DNA of 64,000 nucleotides, taken from positions 16,737,184 to 16,801,183 of the forward strand of contig OZ020303.1 of NCBI GenBank assembly GCA_963971305.1, read 5' to 3'. The notes below the pieces were generated by a model, which had not been told where the DNA came from, ran no database searches, and was given only the letters and a program-made list of their open reading frames with translations. The stretch comes from Arcuatula senhousia (lineage: Eukaryota > Mollusca > Bivalvia > Mytilida > Mytilidae). The position numbers and the translations under genes were made by a program. Shown one piece after another: positions 13,719-25,700 of the stretch; position 1 is the first letter of the stretch, and every line of letters starts with the position of its first letter.

Positions 13719-16700
13719 CTGTAAAGCAAGAAAAATGTAAATGATATGGAAAAAAATTGCTAGTGTCGTGCTGTGCTCACAAATTTTTCTATTGTCACAT
13801 GATCTTACATGTATTAATAATAATAATAATTAAATATTTTATTATAGTGTCACATATTTGATCTGACAACATAGACATATAATTATACAAAATTTACATG
13901 ATCAAATACCCAGCCTTAGAATAGGCTTATGAGACACATTAAGAGGCTGTCCAAGCAAAACCCAGGCAATAGCTGGCACATGACAAATTTTGTTTTTCAA
14001 AAATTCTCGTTGATTCCACACCAGGTTAACATCCATTCCCCAAAACAAATGCAGATTTTTGGTTTATTGAAGTGACAACTTAGATATAATTTATATAGAA
14101 TGCATTGAAAATGTGCAGAAAAAGGGAGATAACTCTTGCATATTTGCAAAATTTGGTTGCTTTGTTCATGAACTTCAAGGCTGAATCACAAGCCATCCAT
14201 GTTGCTTTCAAACGAATCCTAGTGATTTTTGTTTTACATATGAGTCAGACAATACATTTAAACAATAAATTTTGCCTGATTTTTACATGGACAGCCTCTA
14301 AAAACTATATACAGTACATATCTTCAATTATAAAAAAATATATATACAACATTTAACACAGATATTTAATTGAAGAAAAATTGAAACTTTGGCACTTAAG
14401 ATAATTTATAATCATAATAAATATTTTATAAGTTGTGAGATCAACAATTTATCACAGGAAGAATATTTCTAGATATGATTTCAAATCTAAATAAATAAAC
14501 TAAATAAAATAATGTGAGTGTTTAAAATTAAGTTTAAGCTAAAAAGATTAAATAGCAATAAATAAATTTATAAATAAATATTCAAAAAAAATAATAAATA
14601 AATAAATAAAAAAATAAAAAATAAATAAAATAGAATAAAATAAACATTTATCTTTAAGTTTTCTTAAAATATTAATATTCAGAATAAAATAATTAGCAAC
14701 ACCACAATTAACATGACCAGATACCCAGCACGAGACACATTAAAAATACATGCGATGCACATCTTCAATTATAAAAAAATATATGAACAACATTAAAGCA
14801 GATATTTAATTGAAGAAAAATTTAAACTTTGGCACATAAGATACATGTAATTTACAATACAATGTATTGTGGAATGTCTCCTTTTTGTCGTGTAGATGTT
14901 TGCGAATCGAAATTGACCTAAGTATTCAAATACAACTTTGGTATGCCTTTACAAAATACAATAACAAAACAGGTATAAAACGTTGAATTTGGTTATGCTG
15001 TATATCGATATTTCAAGGAGTAACCTCTTATCAGCAGCATTTGAATCAAAACATTAGAAGGTCAGAAACCGAAAGTTTTGAATGAAAAGTACTCTAAGCC
15101 AGAAGGTTTGAACAGGGAAGCCAAATCCAGCACCGAGGATATCAACCATGTGCAGCACAAGGAAAGAATTCTGGTGATTAAAACAATTTAGAATATAACA
15201 ATCGGGAATTTCAATAGGAGAAACAATAAAAAAAATGTTAAATTCGTGTCGGACAAATCTGACAACCAGGCTTGTGATACCCTTGGGGACCTATTGTCCA
15301 CCAGCAGCGGTTATCGACACAGTGATTTCAAAATACAATACAAAAACAGGTATGAAACGGTGAATTTGGTTATGCTGTATATCCATATTTCATTGAGTTA
15401 CCTCTCATCAGCAGCATTTTAACCAAAACATTGGAAGGTGAAGAACCAAAAGTTTTGAATAAAAAGTACTCAAAGCCAGAAAGTTCGAACAGGGAAGCCA
15501 AATCCAGCACCGAGGATATCGACCATATGCAGTACAATGAAAGAAACCTGGTGTTTTAAACAATTAAGAACATTGTTTTATATCCTTTCCGACTTTCCGT
15601 TTTAACCTGACACTACTGAAAAATTATGTAATGTGTCATATTCCAAGAAGATACTTAAAACTTAAAAAAAATAATTTACGTTAAAGCTTACATTTACTTC
15701 GGATGTAACGTCGTCACTACAAGCGTATGTTGGATTATTGGTAGTGGAGGTAAACATGGCAGAGCTACTACCTGAAAAAGAGGAAAAACGAACACATTAT
15801 TATTTTTATACAATTTCAAAACAAAAGCTAAAGCTCCTACGTATACAAATAAATAGAAAATATAATAATAGTCAAACACCATCAACTGCACAGCAAGGCT
15901 GACCTTTTTTTTAAAATGTTTAAGGATACGTTCTTGTAAAAGCAGGATAAACTAGAAAAAAAAACTGTAAGCAGCAGCTCACAAATGAATACCCTTCCTC
16001 CCAAATCAATCGGATAAAATTTTAAAATAGAAGATGCACATCTACATTATGTCACAAAGATTTTGTAAAAAATTCATGAAAATCCATTAAGTGGTGTAGG
16101 AGGAGTTGTGGATAAGAGATGGGTACCCCCCCCCCCCATTTAGTCGAATGGTTAAGTTCTTTTTTTTTGCTATGGGAAATCCCCAAAATCATTCTGATCA
16201 AATTTTAAAATAGTAGGTATACATCTTTATTATGTCATAAGATTGTATGAAAGTTTCATGAAAATCCATCAAGGGGTTTAGGAGGAGTTGTGGATATAAG
16301 AGATGGACACCCTTTAATGAATTTGAATGGCTTAGTCATTTTTTTGCTATGAGAAACCCCCCAAATCATTCTGATCAAAATTTTAAATAGAAGGTGCACA
16401 TTTATGTTATGCCAAAAAGATTGTGAGAAAGTTTCATGAAAATCCATTAAGGGGTGTAGGAGGAGTTGTGGATAAGAGATGGGTTACCCCCCCCATTTAG
16501 TCGAATGGTTAAGTTCTCTTTTTTTTGCTATGGGAAATCCCCAAAATCATTCTGATCAAATTTTAAAATAGTAGGTATACATCTTTATTATGTCATAAGA
16601 TTGTATGAAAGTTTCATGAAAATCCATCAAGGGGTTTAGGAGGAGTTGTGGATATAAAAGATGGACACCCTTTAATGAATTTGAATGGCTTAGTCATTTT

Positions 16701-19700
16701 TTTGCTATGAGAAACCCCCCAAATCATTCTGATCAAAATTTTAAATAGAAGGTGCACATTTATGTTATGCCAAAAAGAGTGTGAGAAAGTTTCATGAAAT
16801 TCCATTAAGGGGTGTAGGAGGAGTTGCGGTTAAGAGATGGGTATCCCGAGGTGTAACGGACGGACACCCCTATCACTATGATATACCCCCTACTTTTTGT
16901 GTGGGGGTATAATAAGAAAAGACGTTAGTTAATGTTTGTTTATCTACTGTTTCTGACTGCAGATCATATATATATTTTAAATCATAATACACATGTATTG
17001 TTAATGCCAGAAATATTAGTGAATCTTGTAGTTATGTAGAGTTTGTTTTCACCAGACATAAACAGCATCATAGTTTATTATGCTTTAACAGAGCCAAAAC
17101 CATTATATATATATATCACGTTCGAATACGGATATTTTCCAAATTACAAATACCAAAACGCGGGTATAAACGGTTAATTTTGATATGCTATATATCGATA
17201 TTTCAAGGAGTAACCTCTCATCAGTAGCATTTAAACCAAAACATTGGAAGGTCAAAATCCAAAACAGTTGAAAACGAAAAGTACTCAAAACCAAAACGTT
17301 CGAACAAGGAAGCCAAATCCAGCACCGAGGATATCGACCATGTGCATTACAAGGAAAGAAACCTGGTGTTTTTATCAATTTTGAATTTAACAATCGGAAA
17401 TTTCATCGACAATATATTAGAAATTTTATGGTAATTCGTGTCAGACAAGTCTGACTACCAGGATTGTGATTACCCTCGGGGACCTCTTGTCCACCAGCAG
17501 CGGTTATCGCCCAGTGGTTTCAAAATTACAAATACCAAAACGCGGGTATAAACGGTTAATTTTGATATGCTATATATCGATATTTCAAGGAGTAACCTCT
17601 CATCAGTAGCATTTAAACCAAAACATTGGAAGGTCAAAATCCAAAACAGTTGAAAACGAAAAGTACTCAAAACCAAAACGTTCGAACAAGGAAGCCAAAT
17701 CCAGCACCGAGGATATCGACCATGTGCATTACAAGGAAAGAAACCTGGTGTTTTTATCAATTTTGAATTTAACAATCGGAAATTTCATCGACAATATATT
17801 AGAAATTTTATGGTAATTCGTGTCAGACAAGTCTGACTACCAGGATTGTGATTACCCTCGGGGACCTCTGGTCCACCAGCAGCGGTTATCGCCCAGTGGT
17901 TTCAAAATTACAAATACCAAAACGCGGGTATAAACGGTTAATTTTGATATGCTATATATCGATATTTCAAGGAGTAACCTCTCATCAGTAGCATTTAAAC
18001 CAAAACATTGGAAGGTCAAAATCCAAAACAGTTGAAAACGAAAAGTACTCAAAACCAAAACGTTCGAACAAGGAAGCCAAATCCAGCACCGAGGATATCG
18101 ACCATGTGCATTACAAGGAAAGAAACTTTATCAATTTTGAATTTAACAATCGGAAATTTCATCGACAATATATTAGAAATTTTATGGTAATTCGTGTCAG
18201 ACAAGTCTGACTACCAGGATTGTGATTACCCAAGTTCTATGTATTTTCAAATATTTCATAGCATTGTTATTGAATAAAATTGGCAAAGAGAGATTAAATA
18301 TTTGTTACCATCTGCAGTTGTCTTTGTATCCGGAGAGGACATTTTTCGTTTCATCTACAAATAATTAAAACCCTTTTACAACATAAACAAGTTTGATGGT
18401 TAAAATGCACACAATTTTAATCAAAGTAAAGGTTGGTATCGAACATTTATAAAGAAGTTGTGAAAATCGCTGCAACTGCTTGTAAAGAAGTTTTAAAAAT
18501 TTATTTAAACAAATATTTTCACAGCTTGAAAAAGAAATGAATATATCTTTGTGTGTTTTTTACGTTTGTATGTGTACTGTTACACCTTACACAAAGTATA
18601 GATATTCAAAAATAGTTTGGCCATAACTTGAAAAAAATAAAGATGATCAATATGGAAGACAATGTCTTAATATGCAGTTACAACCAGATAACACTGTTTT
18701 GCTTGGGACAAGAAAAGTTTGAAATTTTTAAATTTTTATCTTAAAAGGTTTTTTTTGTTACCTTTTTTACAATATTCCATGTATTTGAAGATTCTGACTT
18801 AAAAGTAGTTGAAATCTCTTTTTCTCGTCTTAAGTTGCTCATCCTTCTATTCAACTCTTTCTTCACCTAGCGATAGCAGTTTGAATAAATAATAAATTGT
18901 ATTGTATTACTATAGTTTTTCATACTTAGACTATATAATAATGAAAACGCACATTTTACTGTTATTGAACAAGTCAATAATTAACAGACTACATAAAACC
19001 TCAGTCAATGCTTTTAGGAAACAATTTTTCAATGAATGGTTTAAAAAGACAGTTAGATATCAGGGAGATAGCAACCATCTCTAAAGGCCCCGCTAGTTGA
19101 ACCTTGACCTTCCGGGACCAATATGGACCTAGTATTTCTCTTTCACATATGTGGTTAATGGAAGAAGGAATATTAACTTTTGATACATGCGATCTATGGT
19201 GGATCAAGCATTCTTTGAGTATTGCAACACAATACATAGTGACCTTACTGGCCAATTATTTCGATGTTCAAATGGCAATAATTCTCATAAAAATTTGCGG
19301 ACTAGAACATAACACAAATTTGATTTGCAACTCATCATTTCAGACTCACATACAAAAACAAATTTATAATTAACAAGCATTTAGAAAAAAATGTGCACAC
19401 AACCAAATTTTCAGTGGATTTCTCAAATTCAAAGGGCAACAATTCCCGTAGAATTTTGTAGACCATAACCCAACATACATTTGACCTGTAACTTATTATG
19501 GTCCATAATAAGTTACAGATCAAATGTATGTTGGGTTATTGGTAGACTCACATACAAAAAAACAGTTCATTATCTACATGCCTTTAGAAGAAAAAGCGGA
19601 AAACTGAAATTTCAGTGATTTTATTAAGTTCAGAGACAATTCCAGTAAAAGATAACGGGCTGAAAAGAAAAGTAAACTTAAGCTGAAACTTGTCATGGTA

Positions 19701-22700
19701 GACTCACATACCGAAAACCAGTTCAATATATGAAAGTGTTTAGGAAAAAGTGCGGAAAACAGAAAATTCAGTAATTTTTTTCAGTGAATTTTCCAAGTTC
19801 AAAGGGCCATTACTCCTGTTAAAATTAGCAAACCGAATCGAAACGTAAATCTGATTTGTTCCTCATCATATTTGACTCACATACAAAATATCAGCCCAAT
19901 ATCTTCAAGCGTTTGGAAAAAAAAATGCGGAAAGCTGAAAATTCAATAAATTTTCCAAGTTCAAAGGGTCAGAATTCCCATAAAAATTGGCAGACCGGAA
20001 CAAAAGGTACACTTGATTTGTAACTTATCATACTTGACTCACAATCAAAATATCGCCCTAATATCTGCAAGCGTATGGAAAAAAGTGCAGAAAACTTATT
20101 TTGTTACGGACGGACGCACAGACGTATAGACGAGTAGCAGGCCCCAATAATCAGTGTTGAAAAACGTTAATTTGCGTAGTATATAGGAAAGTTTGACATA
20201 TTAATTTCACAATTAGTTGATTGAACGTGGAGTACAAAGCTTACTGTTTTACAGTTACATGATTGTTTATATGGTTTGCTTTTTTCTAATAGTTTTGGCT
20301 ACAAGCAATCTTTTTCAAAAGCTACTAACATCCCTTTCAATATTTTAATCCAGCATAAATTATTTTACCGCTTTGATACAATGTAATTTACAGAAAACTT
20401 AAGTACTAGCCTTCTCTGCAAAGAGCACAGAAGTACAAATTGTGACCTTCCAAGTCCTAAAGACAAAGATGAAATCAGTTAATTAACACTGAAGACTACA
20501 CGAATAAGAAGAGACACAACACAACAAAACAGCAACGCCATGTCAACCCACATGCAACTTAAGGACATACTGTTCCTGCCTATTGCAACAAACTAGTCGC
20601 ATAGCAAACGATTAATTCACCATAGACACCGTATTACAAAAAAATCAAATTTACACTTTAATTGTATTCAAAAGATGGGTATTTTTTTCAATTTATCAGT
20701 TATGTTGTTGTATCTTTCGTACAAGTACTTACAGTTTTGTTCATGGCAGCGTGCATGATAAATATTAAAAGTCCCTGTAAGAAATATATGATTTACAATT
20801 CCAACTTATAAAGTTTTTAATTGAATACTTATATCTTAATCATTATTAAATCATATTTAACTAAATCGTACACCATTTTAGAAATATGTGCAAGACTGAG
20901 TTTCTTTTGCTCTATTAAATGAAGGGTCTTTCGGTATCATATTCTTATAATTGCAAGTTCTAACCATTATATATCAATCTCCCCCTAGAAATACATACTT
21001 TTATTAACAAAAAAGCATCACATTAAAATTACTTTGTATTGCAAACATACTAGGATTTTCCAAGATGAAACAAACTTAAAGACTAAATGATATACCTGTA
21101 ATGAGTTTAAAATTACAAACACATAAGCAAAAAAGACAGCATCTTCGTGGAAAGAAAATAACCCAAACAGCCAGGTTAGCCCAAACAGAGGCGCTAGGAT
21201 CATTACACTCCGAACTCCAGTTCTGTAAAGAATTATACAAACATATATGGCTAGATAATAAAGGTAAAATTGAGTAATGTGTATTTGTAGGGTAATTGTA
21301 TTTTCCAACTTTGTAACATATTATATTGCATGTTTTACCAAATGTGTTCAAAATCCATAACACAAACTGGTTTTGTTAAACAAATTAGTAACACATCCAC
21401 GTTACAATTAATCTTTCAGAGGTACTAAAACCTATTAATTTATGAGATTTCCTCTTTATAAGATACAGAAAAACATTTTCACTATTTTATCTGGAATATG
21501 TTGAAAAAAAATGACCATTTCTAATTCCCTAGGGAAAACGCTAGGAAAATAGTACTTGAATGATTAGCAGATTCCTTGACCAGAAAATAAATGTATAATA
21601 CTTACTTTATTTTTTCCTTTGTTGTTTTGTTCATTGTTGCTCTTGTCGAAAAAAGTTTCTTCAGAAGAAGACATGTTATCGTAATGTTTACCTTCGAAAT
21701 AATGGGAAAAAATAAAAGTAAGAAAATTGAGTCAAAATTCACATTGGCGTTTGATTTTGATATTTCTTAAGACGTAGCAACGTTCTCATTATAACCAATT
21801 TTTAAATATATATTTATATTTATTGTCTCTTTTATTAAGTTATTTTTGTTAAAGGCTATTCATGCAAAATAAGCGATTTAATTTGAAGATCAAAATGTTC
21901 TTTCTTTAAAACAAATAAAAAATAAGTAACGAATTTTGCACACATTCGATACTTTTGGTTTTTGTTAAGCTCTTAATGTTTAGTTGATTTTAACTTTACA
22001 ACGTTTAGCTTGGGAGTCTCTAATAAGTCAGAAACCATTTGCCAGGAACTTTCTTGTATTTTTATTTTGATTTATCATTTTTAAAAAGGGTACTTTAACA
22101 AGAATGTCCTTTATTAGTTTTGTGAGACTTTTACGGCAATAAATAACTTATATATATTGGTCTTTGCTCCAAAATTCAAATATCCATTTGCTTTACTTAC
22201 TTATTTACTATATAAAACATGTATAAGACCTAACTTTGGTATAATATCAAGATTAACGTCTAAATCAATGCTCTTTCTTTATTTTCTTAACAATATTTTG
22301 TCTTTTTTATACATCTCTACGTACAAGAACACCAAATGCACATGGTACAAAGAAAGCATAGATGAGTCCATTGTCTATCGATAACCAACAACTGCAAAAT
22401 GTATAAAAAATATTAAATCGCAAAAAAAACAAGACAAAAAGACAACTTTACAATAACTGAACAATAAAACAAACGGTCCCCTTAATAATTAAATTGTTCA
22501 AGAATCAAAAGAGTAACAATATACAAATGAAGTAAAAATAAATGTCTTTGCGTGAAGAAGTTATGTAAATGTCGAATACTTTTTTCTAACATCCCTTTTC
22601 TGTAAATAACAGTCCTTTACATAAACTTTTTAAATCTTCTAAATTAAGGAACCGATTCGTAAATAGTAACAACACTTACAACTTTTTGGTTCCATATCCC

Positions 22701-25700
22701 TCTAACTGTGTTATACTAGCTGACAAAACCACGATTACTACCGGAATTCCTGTAAATCCCACAATTTATAATGTATTCTTTTTACTATTAGGGTTTGTTC
22801 CCGGGGTTTTGTTTTTGTTTTCTTATTCATTTTATTTCAAGGTTTAATTATGCCCTTTTGAATTTGTAAAATAAACTTTGTATTGAATGTTGTATCATTA
22901 ATTCATTGTATTTCATTTATCACGCATTTCAGTAGAAATTATATTCTCAGAGTTTGTATTATTTTTTGAATATTTAAATCTTTTTTACATTTCTATATTC
23001 GTTAGTCTCTTTAAAAGGTTTTACTAACACCAAGGTTCGTGGTTCGATCCTCGTCTGGGGTGAACATTTTATGGACCAACTCTCCGAGTCTCGCTCGACA
23101 CCATTTGCGACCATGGTGTTGTGGAACGATGCTAGTCCTTTGGAAGGGACGAAAAATGTTGCTCCGTGTATTGGTAGAGCAATACAGAACCCTCCGTAGA
23201 TTTGGATATGAGCCGGCTCAATTTTTGCCGCTACAAAAGACATACTTTGCAAACTTCAAGCTGGTAAGGAATTTTATTAAGCCCAAAGCTTATTCCCCAA
23301 TCAAGGATACATATATACGTTTAAACTAATACATAGCTATTTAAGGCTATTATTCAATAATTTCATTTAACCTTAACTGTGACAATGTGATTTTAAAGAT
23401 ATAAAACTCAAAAATTATAGAATTGATTTAAAATGTTATTTTCAGAAAAAAGAGACATCGAAGAAGGCAATGCAGAAAGGTGAATTTTAAAACAATATAA
23501 ACCATACACACACCTTATATTACAATTTGTATTACATTGAAAATAGAAAGATGCATAATTATATTGATTACAAAAACAAAACGAAAGCTTACCATAAGAC
23601 ATTGGAATTAAGTATTTATTAACTGACTGTCTGCTTGGAAACACTGCTACCACCATGATAGCATGAATGACTCCTTCTGCGACCATCAAAAACAATACAG
23701 AAAGGAAGAGAAAGTGAAGCAGAAGAGCAATGCCTGTACACACATCCTAGTAAAACAGAATTGATATCTATTAAAGAATTACATTTGGCTTCTGAGTTAC
23801 TTTTTGTTTTTTATCTTCCCATGTTTTGATTAAAATGCTGCTGATGAGAGGTTACTCATATACTTATACACCATAATCAAATTAACCGGTTTTTTAATAT
23901 TTGCCTTAGTATTCTGTATTTTGAAACCACTGAATCGATAACCGCTTCAGGTGGACCAGATGTCCTCGGGGATAATCACAAGCCTAGTGACACGAAATTA
24001 TTCACATATCTAATTTTTATTATTGAAATTTCCAATTTCTGAACTCCAGATTTCTTTCTTTGTACTGTACATGGTCGATATCCTCGGTGCTGGATTTCGC
24101 TTCCCCTTTCGAACGTTTCGGGTTTAATATAAGTACTTTTCCTTCCTGCAATCCAAAATCCAATTTTTGATTCAAATGCTGCTGGTAAGAGGTTGCTCCT
24201 CAAAATATGCATATAAAGCATAACTAAATCAGCGTTTTATATTTGCTTTAGTATTTTGAATTTTGAATAAATTAACCCACAATACATATTTTATATACAA
24301 AAAGAATGCAATTTTAATTTTTGATTTTCGAAACAGTTTTCCCAGCAACTACTTATCACAGCTTCTTAATATTTAAAAATAATGTTTAACCCACCAAGTC
24401 AGGACCATTGCGATCCACCAGTTCTCCGGTATGACTGATTCGTTTTTGTCATTTTCTCTGGACTATGAGATTGATCATTCAAGTTCGGTAGTTTTGTTAT
24501 TACCTTTATTGGTATGCATTTATCCCATACCTTGAGATTCGATTTCAAGTGTTTCGCTCCCCTACTTCCTGTTTAAACGAAATCTGGCCATTTTTTTGTC
24601 TATGACATAATTTTCCCTGTTATCTACTGTCATGACTGTAACGTACATATTTTTGCCAGGTATTTATTTTCAGAGATTTCATGCTCATGCATTTTTTAAT
24701 GAAATTAAATACTAACACCTGGAAAATAAAATAATAGGTAAAAATGAATAGAATAATGAAGAGAATACGCGAAATTCTATACTTATGAATTAAGTGCAAT
24801 TGTAAGTTCGTGAAAATAACTACCCTCAAAATAAGTATGTTTACTGTACTGACCGATTTTTTTTTGTCCAAAAGGGCTTTGGTTTAGACAGGTTTTACTG
24901 TATTAAGTCCTGTATATTTGTTTATAAATTTGTTTAAATTTAGAAATTAAGAAGAAAAAATGTGTTATTAATTGATGAATTTGTTATTCAAATAAAATAG
25001 TTCAAAGCTGAATCAAAAAATATGCTATTCTATCATGTTTTCTTAAGTTTGTTATAAGGAAGAAAAAGTTTCACGGATTTTCAGAAAGACCTTTTCTATA
25101 ATTAAGTTTTATTCAAAGCTAATAACAACAGTCTAAATGAAAGCAGTCAAATGCTTACCTTATTTTCTGTTCTGTTGATTCCTGCCAAAAACACGACGTA
25201 TGCAATAATCAAAGTTATACATAACAGCATGAGAATAACTGCTTTATCAGAACTGTGGTGTCTGTGAAAAAAGAGTATATATCTTACATTAAAAGTGTAT
25301 AATTAGGAATTATACATAATTCCTGAAATTTCAGTAAATATGTATAATAACTAAATGCTATAGGAAATATACATCATTCCTAATTCTGACCAGTAATTAT
25401 TCATAATTACTGATTTTTAAAGAAGTTTTTTTTACAAATTTGTAGAATAAACCTCAAGCATTCAAATTGTACTAAAACTATTGAAATTATCAATCTCCTA
25501 AAAACAAATTTCCTTAAGTTTATACTTTTAAATAACTTGAAATTTTTATTTCACTTACTTATCCACCAGTTCTCCGGTATGACTGATTCGTTTTTGTCAT
25601 TTTCTCTGGACTATGAGATTGATCATTCAAGTTCGGTAGTTTTGTTATTACCTTTATTTTAAATTCTCTTCTTTAATATTAACTATTAATTTTGACAATT

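Larger units (their letters stand above)
14930..15590 (-). repeat. Two diverged units of the 382-bp hammerhead family
   Basis: Two copies, with ribozyme positions 377 bp apart, share the unit landmarks (TATCAGCAGCAT region, CCAAATCCAGCACCGAGGAT, GGGGACCTATTGTCCACCAG). Older than the 17-kb array. They lie in the last intron of the aGPCR gene, sense orientation. Confidence 0.75.
17131..18235 (-). repeat. 382-bp hammerhead-bearing tandem array (retrozyme type)
   Basis: Three units begin at about 17141, 17523 and 17905, exactly 382 bp apart. Units 1 and 2 look almost identical, and unit 3 has a short internal deletion near 18126. Each has a minus-strand hammerhead with a palindromic stem III. 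The array lies in the intron between aGPCR exons 25 and 26, in sense orientation. Its minus-strand ORFs of 68-101 residues are by-products of the repeat. Confidence 0.88.

Noticed and set aside
17103..18058. Three similar minus-strand ORFs of 68-101 residues
   Set aside because: They arise from the 382-bp array and overlap the ribozymes. No start context, and stops differ only through unit junctions.
23039..23053. tRNA gene
   Set aside because: Box B is good, but there is no box A at the right distance, no anticodon arm and no acceptor stem pairing.
23836..23880. Hammerhead-like CTGATGAGAGGTTACTC on the plus strand
   Set aside because: The GAA core and stem III do not follow. Kept only as a decayed 382-family relic.
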